From assembly GCA_040882555.1 (NCBI GenBank), contig JBBEBC010000018.1, positions 1 through 7,575 on the forward strand: a stretch of 7,575 nt of DNA, written 5' to 3'. The position numbers and the translations under genes are program-made. The DNA is from M30B66 sp040882555. GTDB taxonomy: Bacteria > Bacteroidota > Bacteroidia > M30B66. The notes below the pieces were generated by a model that had not been told where the DNA came from, did no database searches, and saw only the letters and a program-made list of their open reading frames with translations. Below are positions 1-7,332 of the stretch, in pieces. Each line of letters starts with the position of its first letter. Position 1 is the first letter of the stretch.

Positions 1-32
1 AATCTTAAAAAAAGCATTTTCAGAATACAGAA

Positions 33-1109
33 TTACCTTCTATTTACGCAATTCAAGTCCTCGAAAGCCTGCTTTAAGCGAGCCATAAAAGATTCTTCCC
101 CTTTACGTTCCCAAACACGTGGGTCATAGTATTTCTTATTTGGTTTGTCATCCCCGTCAGGGTTACCAATTTGGGCTTGCAAATAACCTTTATTCGCTTC
201 GTAATAATCTTTAACACCCTCCCAGAATGCCCATTGAAGATCCGTATCGATATTCATTTTAATTGCACCATAAGAAATTGCTTCTCTTATTTCATCAACA
301 GAAGAACCAGAACCACCATGAAACACAAAGTTTACAGGCTTTTCACCTGTATTGAACTTCTCTTGAATGTATTTCTGTGAGTTATTAAGGATTTTCGGCT
401 CTAGTTTCACATTACCCGGCTTATAAACTCCGTGTACATTTCCAAAAGCTGCTGCAACAGTGAAATTCGGACTAATTTTACTTAGTTCTTCATAGGCATA
501 AGCCACTTCTTCCGGCTGAGTGTACAAGTGTTTTGCATCGATATGAGAGTTATCAACTCCATCTTCTTCTCCACCGGTAACACCTAATTCAATTTCCAGG
601 GTCATGCCCATTTTAGCCATTCTCTCGAGGTACCTTTTGCAGATTTCAATGTTTTCTTCAATTGGCTCTTCACTTAAATCGAGCATATGAGAACTGAACA
701 ATGGCTTGCCGTGCAGCTTGAAATGTGCTTCTCCAGCATCCAAAAGACCATCAATCCAAGGCAATAATTTCTTCGCTGCATGATCGGTATGCAAAACAAC
801 GGCTACATCGTACGCTTTAGCCATTTGATGCACATGGTGTGCACCAGATATTCCACCCGCGATACTTGCTTGCTGCAAATCGTTTTTTAATCCTTTACCA
901 GCAAAAAACTGAGCTCCTCCATTAGAAAATTGAATGATCACAGGTGAGTTAATATTTCTGGCCGATTCTAAAACGGCATTTACAGTATGTGAACTAATCA
1001 CATTAACGGCTGGCATGGCAAAGCCTGTTTCATTTGCATGCCGAAGTAATTTATTGAGTTCTTCTCCATGAATAACCCCTGATTCGAATCTTGTGGCTGT
1101 TGTTGACAT
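33..1109 (-). CDS. fbaA: Class II fructose-bisphosphate aldolase (FbaA type)
   Basis: A 358-residue, zinc-dependent aldolase that reversibly splits fructose 1,6-bisphosphate into dihydroxyacetone phosphate and glyceraldehyde 3-phosphate in cytoplasmic glycolysis and gluconeogenesis. Length and sequence closely follow E. coli FbaA (359 residues), the class IIA group, from memory of that protein. Catalytic Asp109 and zinc ligand His110 lie in LHTDHAAKK; His226 (FGNVHGVYKPGN) and His264 (VFHGGSGS) complete the zinc site; Glu174 lies in LEIELG; and NIDTD (286-290) is the phosphate/substrate-binding motif. GGEEDGVDNSH (179-189) and the C-terminal KKYYDPRVW are also typical. No signal peptide is seen. 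It follows the GH13 gene by 18 bp with no terminator between, so it is probably the last gene of the operon, though a private promoter inside the GH13 gene cannot be excluded. No SD motif precedes the ATG; the leader is AT-rich. Confidence 0.97.
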   Translation of the reverse strand: MSTTATRFESGVIHGEELNKLLRHANETGFAMPAVNVISSHTVNAVLESARNINSPVIIQFSNGGAQFFAGKGLKNDLQQASIAGGISGAHHVHQMAKAYDVAVVLHTDHAAKKLLPWIDGLLDAGEAHFKLHGKPLFSSHMLDLSEEPIEENIEICKRYLERMAKMGMTLEIELGVTGGEEDGVDNSHIDAKHLYTQPEEVAYAYEELSKISPNFTVAAAFGNVHGVYKPGNVKLEPKILNNSQKYIQEKFNTGEKPVNFVFHGGSGSSVDEIREAISYGAIKMNIDTDLQWAFWEGVKDYYEANKGYLQAQIGNPDGDDKPNKKYYDPRVWERKGEESFMARLKQAFEDLNCVNRR

Positions 1110-1127
1110 AATTATAGGTTAAAAATG

Positions 1128-2516
1128 TTATTGTGTTTTATAGACGTACACTTTGTACTCCCATGGTTTTAATTTTAGTGAGTATGAGTCTTTCAATTCA
1201 ATTGGCTTTGCTTCTGATTCGAAATAATCGTTAGTAAAACCAATGATTTCATTGCTCTTTATATTCACTTTCTGAGCTTTAGAACTTAAATTCAAAACAA
1301 AAAGAATTTTACTATTATCTTTCTTTCTGACAAACGAAAGTACCGATTCGTCAGCACCGTTGGCTATATTAATGTATTCACCTCCTCGTTCACCATGCAT
1401 TAAAGCAGGTTGAGTTTTCTTTAATTTTAAAAGTTTTCCGTAAAAATCCTGCTTCGGAAAAGAGCTAAAGTCAATGGTGTCTTTATCGAAAAAACGAAGT
1501 GTTTTTTTATTATTTGCTTCTTGGCCACTATAAATTAAAGGCATACCATTTAGTCCGAAAGTTAGTACAGTAAATGCATCCAGTGATCCGCCGAAACGTT
1601 CGAAAGTGGACTTCTGCCAAGAATTTTCATCATGATTATCGGTAAAGTACATATGAAATGCATTAGGAGGCCAAGTTTCAAGTTCTTTCAAAACCTGGCG
1701 AATATCGTTTACGTTCTTTTCTCCTTTAGCTATATCCACCATTACATGGTGCATTTTCCAGCCGTATGACATATCAAAGGCCTCATTGTGCAAAGCTTGA
1801 TCTTCAGTTTCAGCTAACATAAACAAACCAGTTTTAGCTAGCTCTAGTTGTCTTCTAGCATCTTGCCAAAAGTCGGTCGGCACCATATGAGCCATATCAC
1901 ATCTGAAACCATCTAAATCACTGGCGTCTACCCAAAATTTCATATTCAGAATCATGGCTTCACGCATGTTCTTATTGTCGTAATTTAAATCAGCAACATC
2001 GCTCCAGTCATCAACCGGAGATTTGATATTTCCTTTCTCATCCTTATTATAGTATTCAGGATGATTTATAGCCCAATAATGATCAAAGGCAGTATGATTT
2101 GCCACCCAGTCTAAAATAACTTTCATTCCAAGACGGTGAGCTTCATTTACCATATCAATCCAATCTTCCATAGAACCCATTTCAGGATTCACAGACATAT
2201 AATCTTTGATGCTGTAATAACTTCCTAAAGGTCCTTTTCTAGCTTTTACACCGATTGGTTGAATAGGCATCACCCATAAAATTTCAACTCCCATTCCTGA
2301 AAGTCTTTGCAAATGCTTAGAGAAAGCATTGATAGTTCCCTCTGGAGTGTATTGGCGAATGTTTACCTCATAAATATTTGAAGTGTAAGCCCAAGAAGGT
2401 GGATAGGCAATTGCTTTTGATACTTTGGTTTTAGACATTGATTTTATTCTAGCCTGAGAACTTAGCGTATTGGTGAAAATGCAAAAGCATATAGTAAATA
2501 GAATTATTTTTTTCAT
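1128..2516 (-). CDS. Secreted GH13 alpha-amylase-family hydrolase
   Basis: A 462-residue, compact alpha-glucan hydrolase. A type I signal peptide is evident: MKK, a hydrophobic stretch to about residue 14, and probable cleavage after SSQA (residue 22). There is no lipobox, so a soluble periplasmic or secreted enzyme is expected. The catalytic barrel (about 42-365) carries DWVANH (Asp136, Asn140, His141), VADLN (174-178, the region V position), GFRCDMAH with nucleophile Asp207, AETED with acid/base Glu236, and DNHD with Asp296. GMPLIYSGQE (324-333) closes the barrel. A short C-terminal beta domain runs from about 370 to 460, ending PWEYKVYVYK. No carbohydrate-binding module is seen, unlike its upstream neighbour, and the two GH13 proteins look too different to be a recent duplication. 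Its ATG overlaps the upstream stop as ATGA, which suggests translational coupling; the leader is A-rich without an SD motif. Alpha-amylase or maltodextrin glucosidase activity is likely; subfamily is not assigned. Confidence 0.92.
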   Translation of the reverse strand: MKKIILFTICFCIFTNTLSSQARIKSMSKTKVSKAIAYPPSWAYTSNIYEVNIRQYTPEGTINAFSKHLQRLSGMGVEILWVMPIQPIGVKARKGPLGSYYSIKDYMSVNPEMGSMEDWIDMVNEAHRLGMKVILDWVANHTAFDHYWAINHPEYYNKDEKGNIKSPVDDWSDVADLNYDNKNMREAMILNMKFWVDASDLDGFRCDMAHMVPTDFWQDARRQLELAKTGLFMLAETEDQALHNEAFDMSYGWKMHHVMVDIAKGEKNVNDIRQVLKELETWPPNAFHMYFTDNHDENSWQKSTFERFGGSLDAFTVLTFGLNGMPLIYSGQEANNKKTLRFFDKDTIDFSSFPKQDFYGKLLKLKKTQPALMHGERGGEYINIANGADESVLSFVRKKDNSKILFVLNLSSKAQKVNIKSNEIIGFTNDYFESEAKPIELKDSYSLKLKPWEYKVYVYKTQ

Positions 2517-4894
2517 TGTTTTTCGTTTGTGGCTAATTCAAATGAATAAGGTTTTAGTTTGATTTTCAAGGCTTTATCGTTTATCTCATTTTCAGAACCA
2601 AACAAGGCTTTAAGTTGCTCAGCATTCACGTAGGATGGAAGATTTATATTTACCTCCACATCCGCTTCTCCTCTGTTAAGAGCAATTACTGTGGTGTACC
2701 CAAAATACTGTCGCATGTAAACTAGCACATTCTTATCTGCTTTAAGAATACGCGTATCGCCATAACATAGCGACATAGAATTCTTTCTAAAATTGCAAAG
2801 TTTTGTGACTGTTTCTTTCACATCTTGCTCTTCAGGCGAAAGGTTATTGAATCGCATCATGCGACGGTTGTCAGGATCATTTGCTCCCGCCATCCCAATT
2901 TCATCACCATAATAAATGATTGGAATTCCAGGAATGGTGGTGACAAAAGCTTCGAGCATCTTTAAACGCTTGTAACCACGAGGATCGGTAACTTGAATAT
3001 CTCTCTTCCAACCTGCTTCTTTTTCATCCTCACCTTGAATCATCGATCCACCTGCATAATACAGAAAACGAGGCATGTCGTGATTGCCCGTTATATTTCC
3101 CATCAACGAGTGACTTCCATAATAAAGAGCAGATTCATTCATCGATGAAGCTACTTTCTCAAATGATTCAGCCTCAGATGCAAATACTGGCCTTGCGTCG
3201 AAATACAGATTAAAATCAAACTGAGCATCAAGCATTCCGCTACCAATGTAGCTTCCAATGAGTTCACGACTGCCAAATGTTTCTCCAATTTGGTAAACAT
3301 TTCGGTTCTCTGCTTTAACAACTTCTTGCTTCACTTTTTTAGTTAAAGCTCTCCAAAAAGTCTCCGAAACATGCTTAGTAGCATCATGCCTAAAACCATC
3401 TAATTTGAATCTCTTTAGCCAATACAATGCTGAATCTGTAAAAGCTTCAACGGCTTCAGGCTTTGTATAATCGATATCAGGCATGAAATCATCAAACCAC
3501 GTGGTAAGCCTTTGTTCATCCCAAATTCTAATGTTTACACTTCCGTCAGGTAAGTACATCGAATTAAACCACTCAGGGTGCGACTTATACAATGGATTTT
3601 CTTTGTGAATGTGATTGGATACAAAATCCATCAAAACATTCATGTTTGAAGAATGCGCCGCTTCGATCAATTCTTCTAATACAGCATCTGTCCCAAATCG
3701 AGTATCAACTTTGGTCTCAAGAACTGGCCAATAACCGTGGTATCCAGAGAACCATCTTCTTGGCTCAGGATATTCTTGCCAGGCTCCTTCAGGATTTTGA
3801 ACAATAGGGGAAAACCATAACGTATTGATTCCTAGTTCCTTAAAATAGTTATCTTTTACTTTAGCTGTTATTCCTGCTAAATCTCCACCTTGATAGTTTG
3901 CTTTAAAATCAACTCTAGGATCATCTACCGGCTTGTCATTCAGGGTATCACCATTATTAAAACGGTCAACCAGCATAAAATATAGCACTGAGGTATGAAA
4001 ATCATCTCGTTTTAAATCGGTAGTAGTATTGACAACCTTTCCTTTGTTGAGCGGTATTAAAAGGTCATTGCTCCTACCTTCAGCATTATAAGAAAACACT
4101 CGCACAAATGATTTATCCAGTGCTTTAGCAGATTCAGGAATTGAAATTTTTACAGTTTCACCTTCGGTGGAAATCAAATCCGCCGGAAGGCGATAATTTT
4201 CATACATCACAAAGTATTCAGTCACCCCATTTTCAGAGCCTATGATAATTGTTTGTTCATCAGAATCTTTGGTGAAAAGCACCGGAAGTTTGTCTGCACT
4301 TGCAGCTTTTACCGTTAATACAGAATTAAATCCACCCATTCCGTTGGATGTAGAATCGGGGTTGTTTTTATCAAGTTTCCAAGAGCCATTTTCAACAACC
4401 TGATAGCTGTATTTACCGGGATTGAGCATTAAATTGGTTTTCCAAATTCCAGCTTCATTCGTTAGGGTAGTTTGCGCAGGTTGCCAATTGTTAATATCAC
4501 CAGCTAATTGAACACTTTCTAAGGCTGCATCACCTGATTTATAGCTGAATTCAACAATCCGTTTGACCGATTTCAAAAGGGGAATTGCATACGCATACCC
4601 TTTCGACCAGATTTCCAGAATGCTTACTGGCGCAAGGCTCTGACCACTTTTTATACGAATAACTGATTCTCCTTTTTTCCAGTTTAGTTCCAATCCTTCA
4701 ACTTTACCAATAGAATCAACAAGCGAAGATTCTGGAAAATAATCATCAAGAATCAATGAACCTGTATCAACAGGAAGCACAAACGTGGATGCCAAGCCAA
4801 TAATTTCGGGACTTTCAGGGACTTTGAATTCTTGCTTTTTAGTGCATGCCACTAATGCAATAGAAATACAAAGTGCAAGGAGTGATTTTCTCAT
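2513..4894 (-). CDS. GH13 alpha-amylase-family lipoprotein with CBM48-like module
   Basis: A 793-residue endo-type alpha-glucan hydrolase or cyclomaltodextrinase/neopullulanase-like enzyme. The N-terminus is a lipoprotein signal: MRK, a hydrophobic core, and lipobox LVAC with Cys17 as the lipidated residue, so it is anchored in the envelope. A beta domain of unclear family (about 25-112) is followed by a CBM48/AMPK-type glycogen-binding module (about 118-196, with VQLAGDINNWQP and GKYSYQVVENGSW), then another beta-rich stretch (about 203-285). The GH13 barrel begins near 300 with a DRFNNGD calcium-type motif. Conserved regions are present: Asp423-Asn427-His428 (DFVSNH), MPDID (471-475), nucleophile Asp504 in GFRHDATKH, acid/base Glu538 in IGETF, and transition-state Asp606 in GNHD. 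IPIIYYGDEIGM (657-668) ends the barrel and a C-terminal beta domain follows. A weak GGA lies 6 nt before the ATG, 1 bp after the GH31 stop. Residues after Cys17 (TKKQ) are not acidic, so surface export is uncertain. Exact specificity cannot be read from sequence. Confidence 0.92.
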   Translation of the reverse strand: MRKSLLALCISIALVACTKKQEFKVPESPEIIGLASTFVLPVDTGSLILDDYFPESSLVDSIGKVEGLELNWKKGESVIRIKSGQSLAPVSILEIWSKGYAYAIPLLKSVKRIVEFSYKSGDAALESVQLAGDINNWQPAQTTLTNEAGIWKTNLMLNPGKYSYQVVENGSWKLDKNNPDSTSNGMGGFNSVLTVKAASADKLPVLFTKDSDEQTIIIGSENGVTEYFVMYENYRLPADLISTEGETVKISIPESAKALDKSFVRVFSYNAEGRSNDLLIPLNKGKVVNTTTDLKRDDFHTSVLYFMLVDRFNNGDTLNDKPVDDPRVDFKANYQGGDLAGITAKVKDNYFKELGINTLWFSPIVQNPEGAWQEYPEPRRWFSGYHGYWPVLETKVDTRFGTDAVLEELIEAAHSSNMNVLMDFVSNHIHKENPLYKSHPEWFNSMYLPDGSVNIRIWDEQRLTTWFDDFMPDIDYTKPEAVEAFTDSALYWLKRFKLDGFRHDATKHVSETFWRALTKKVKQEVVKAENRNVYQIGETFGSRELIGSYIGSGMLDAQFDFNLYFDARPVFASEAESFEKVASSMNESALYYGSHSLMGNITGNHDMPRFLYYAGGSMIQGEDEKEAGWKRDIQVTDPRGYKRLKMLEAFVTTIPGIPIIYYGDEIGMAGANDPDNRRMMRFNNLSPEEQDVKETVTKLCNFRKNSMSLCYGDTRILKADKNVLVYMRQYFGYTTVIALNRGEADVEVNINLPSYVNAEQLKALFGSENEINDKALKIKLKPYSFELATNEKQ

Positions 4895-4895
4895 T

Positions 4896-7322
4896 TTAAT
4901 TCCAATCTATTTGAATACTAGCTCTATCGAATTTAGCTTCAACAAAAGAAAGATCAGTCACCTGAATTGGATCTTTTGGAGGAACATGGTAAGGGTCAAA
5001 ATCTGAAACAGGCTCAGTAAAACGGTAATTTTCTTTTTCAATAGAAGCTTTGAGGCCGTTTACCTGCACGTTAGAAGGTGAAAGTGTGTGTAAATAAACT
5101 CTAAGCTTAGTGTAATGACTTGTATAATCGCCTTCGGCGGAAGTTATTTCTAGCTTATTGCCTGAAAGTTTAAAGGTTCTTTTAACTGAAGCTCCTTTCT
5201 GATAGCCATAGGTTTTGCCATCATCTTCATAATGAGTGAAACTAGCATCTGCACCAGGATAAATATGAACTTCGAGAACATCGCTACTTTTTTCATTGAG
5301 AAGGCTTTCAACAGCCGATTGCATCAATAGAATGCTTCCAGCCTTTACATAAAGTGGTAATGTTTCTTTCGATTCTTGCAAAACCAGCTCCTTCCCTCCT
5401 TCTTGCAATGCATCAGTATACAGATTAATCCAGTTTCCAGCTGGTAAATATGCTTTCTGAAAATTGCATGTGCTTTCAGCAGGAATTACCATGATGGACG
5501 GCCCAAACAAATATTGATTATCGTAAGGTCCTTCATAAATTTTCGGATCATTTGTATAATCAATTGCAAGAGATCTAGCTATAGGCATCCCACTTTGAGT
5601 GGTTTCATAAAAGCTTGAATAGATATAGGGCATTAGCCTGTATCTCAGTCGTATATAATTTCTAGAAATATCTTCAACCTCTTCTCCAAACGACCAAGGT
5701 TCAGAGTCGCGGCTATTGACCATTGAATGTGAACGGAAAAACGGAGAGAAGGCTCCAAGTGCAATCCATCGAGCAAAAAGCTCAGGACTGGCTTCTCCTG
5801 CAAATCCTCCAACATCATATCCGGCGTAGCCGATACCAGTTAAGCCCATGCTATTAATAAGACGAACACCAGCCATCATATGGTCATCAGTACTCACATT
5901 ATCACCTGTCCAAACTGCAGCATATCTCTGAATTCCACTATATCCGGCGCGTGTTAACACAAAAGGGCGATTCCCGTTTAGATGTTTCTTTCCTCCTTCA
6001 ACGGTGCTTCTAGCCATTTGCATTCCGTAAACGTTGCGAGTTTTCTTGAGGGTTCCTCCCTCACCTTCATACTCAAACTCAATAAGATCAGGCAAATGCT
6101 GTCCCCAAGCTGCTGGTTCATTCATATCATTCCAGAAACCTTCAACTCCATATTCGGTCAATGCTTTCATTTGCTCACCCCACCAAGCTCTTGCTTTTTC
6201 TTCAGTAAAGTCTGGAAAAGCACTCCAACCTGGCCAAACTTGACCATTGTATTCTGCTCCGTCTGGATATTTTACAAATAAATCCTTGCTTTTCCCGTCT
6301 TCATAAGCATGGTAGCCCTCTTCCCTTTTTACTCCAGGATCTAGTATGACAACTAAGTTGAAACCCATTTCTTTGAGCTGCTTTACCAATCCAGCTGGAT
6401 CAGGAAAACGATCTGGATGCCAAGTAAAAACCTTATAGGCCTCCATATAATGAATGTCGAGATAAAGCACATCTGCTGGAATATGTTTTTCTCTAAACGT
6501 TCTTGCAGCATTTAGGACTTCTGGATAAGGATAGTAGCTATAACGACATTGCTGAAAACCAAGACTCCACAAAGGAGGCAATTCCATTCTACCAGTCAGC
6601 CAAGTATATCTATCGATGATGGAAGCTACAGTTTTGCCTGTGAAAATGTAGTAATTCATTTCTCCATCTTCTGCTTGGAAGTAGCTAAATCGCTCATTTG
6701 AGCAACCAAAACTGAAGGTAGTCTTATGTGAATTATCAAAGAAAATCCCGTAAGTGCGACCTTCGTTTATGCCCATGTAAAATGGTGTTGATAGATAAAG
6801 TGGATCACCATCAGTTGCATATGCGAAATTATCTGTATTCCAGTTTACATAAGCTTTTCCCCGGCGATCTAAGCCACCTGTTTTCTCACCCAAGCCAATG
6901 AAACGTTCATTTGGTTGTAGTGATTTATAAGTAGTGACTTCATTACCCAACCAAGATGTACCAAAAGCTGGATCGTCGGCAGTAAGTAATTCGTCTTCAG
7001 GGGTATACGTATTAATCCGAAGTGGAGATTTATTAATCACCAGCTTCATGGCATCTGTCTTAACTGTAAGTGAATCAGTTGCTTCCACAAAATCATAGGC
7101 TATAGTCAGAGGTTCCTGAACAATAGCATATGAAAAACCCGAATTGTCATGCTCATTTTTAGCAATCCTAATTCGGGCAAGGTCTTTATCATAGATGATA
7201 ACCTTCACTAAAGCGTTTTCTGTTTGAATATGGATTTCTTGTCCAGCAACCTGATGGCTCAGATAATTGCCGACAGATTCATTAAACGTTGATCCTTTTC
7301 TTCTGTTTTTCTTTGAACTCAT
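4896..7322 (-). CDS. GH31 alpha-glucosidase, probably cytoplasmic
   Basis: An 808-residue exo-acting alpha-glucosidase that should remove terminal glucose from maltose, maltodextrins or isomalto-oligosaccharides. An N-terminal beta-sandwich/galactose-mutarotase-like region (about residues 25-245) precedes the GH31 TIM barrel (about 248-580). C-terminal beta domains follow, including a DUF5110-like part near 680-745 and a short tail after it. The nucleophile is Asp399 in GFWNDMNEP and the likely acid/base is Asp474 in WTGDN. LDIHYM (288-293) and FFRSHS (528-533) are typical substrate-pocket motifs. The N-terminus MSSKKNRRKG is basic and polar with no hydrophobic core, so no signal peptide is seen and the enzyme is placed in the cytoplasm. 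The start is supported by the SD-like AAGGA 5 nt upstream and the 8-bp gap from the kinase-like gene. The TAA stop is 1 bp before the next start. Other GH31 activities (alpha-xylosidase, transglucosidase) are possible but DIHYM favours alpha-glucosidase. Confidence 0.93.
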   Translation of the reverse strand: MSSKKNRRKGSTFNESVGNYLSHQVAGQEIHIQTENALVKVIIYDKDLARIRIAKNEHDNSGFSYAIVQEPLTIAYDFVEATDSLTVKTDAMKLVINKSPLRINTYTPEDELLTADDPAFGTSWLGNEVTTYKSLQPNERFIGLGEKTGGLDRRGKAYVNWNTDNFAYATDGDPLYLSTPFYMGINEGRTYGIFFDNSHKTTFSFGCSNERFSYFQAEDGEMNYYIFTGKTVASIIDRYTWLTGRMELPPLWSLGFQQCRYSYYPYPEVLNAARTFREKHIPADVLYLDIHYMEAYKVFTWHPDRFPDPAGLVKQLKEMGFNLVVILDPGVKREEGYHAYEDGKSKDLFVKYPDGAEYNGQVWPGWSAFPDFTEEKARAWWGEQMKALTEYGVEGFWNDMNEPAAWGQHLPDLIEFEYEGEGGTLKKTRNVYGMQMARSTVEGGKKHLNGNRPFVLTRAGYSGIQRYAAVWTGDNVSTDDHMMAGVRLINSMGLTGIGYAGYDVGGFAGEASPELFARWIALGAFSPFFRSHSMVNSRDSEPWSFGEEVEDISRNYIRLRYRLMPYIYSSFYETTQSGMPIARSLAIDYTNDPKIYEGPYDNQYLFGPSIMVIPAESTCNFQKAYLPAGNWINLYTDALQEGGKELVLQESKETLPLYVKAGSILLMQSAVESLLNEKSSDVLEVHIYPGADASFTHYEDDGKTYGYQKGASVKRTFKLSGNKLEITSAEGDYTSHYTKLRVYLHTLSPSNVQVNGLKASIEKENYRFTEPVSDFDPYHVPPKDPIQVTDLSFVEAKFDRASIQIDWN

Positions 7323-7327
7323 AAAAT

Positions 7328-7332
7328 TCCTT
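7328..7332 (-). promoter_or_regulatory. Shine-Dalgarno-like site for the GH31 gene
   Basis: On the minus strand AAGGA lies 5 nt before the ATG of the GH31 gene and overlaps the TAA stop of the kinase-like gene. It is the clearest SD-like motif at any start in this window. It supports the ATG at 7322 and suggests coupled translation across the junction. Many Bacteroidota genes lack SD motifs, so it may be only partly functional. Confidence 0.45.

Noticed and set aside
1..32. Possible rho-independent terminator after the aldolase
   Set aside because: The transcribed strand has a run of seven T, but the only stem before it is a few A-T pairs around TGC with a tiny loop, too weak to call.
171..380. 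Plus-strand open frame of 69 codons inside the aldolase gene
   Set aside because: It is antisense to a strongly conserved housekeeping enzyme and has no independent support.
1111..1116. TATAAT hexamer just upstream of the aldolase start on the minus strand
   Set aside because: It lies only 1 base from the ATG, so transcription would begin inside the coding sequence. Bacteroidota promoters use a TAnnTTTG-type -7 element rather than TATAAT, and no matching -33 element was seen.
3592..3807. Plus-strand open frame of 71 codons inside the GH13 lipoprotein gene
   Set aside because: It is antisense to conserved GH13 region I and adjacent coding sequence, and its translation looks like nothing recognisable.
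1128..4894. The two adjacent GH13 genes as a recent tandem duplication
   Set aside because: They differ in length, signal type, N-terminal domains and in the residues around every conserved GH13 region, so they appear to be distant subfamilies.
4785..5006. Plus-strand open frame of 73 codons spanning the GH31/GH13 junction
   Set aside because: It is antisense to the lipoprotein signal peptide and the GH31 tail, has no recognised domain, and is best explained as chance.
5982..6281. Plus-strand open frame of 99 codons inside the GH31 gene
   Set aside because: It lies fully antisense to the GH31 catalytic barrel, has no recognisable motif or start signal, and a second overlapping plus-strand frame exists in the same place, as expected for chance frames opposite a real gene.
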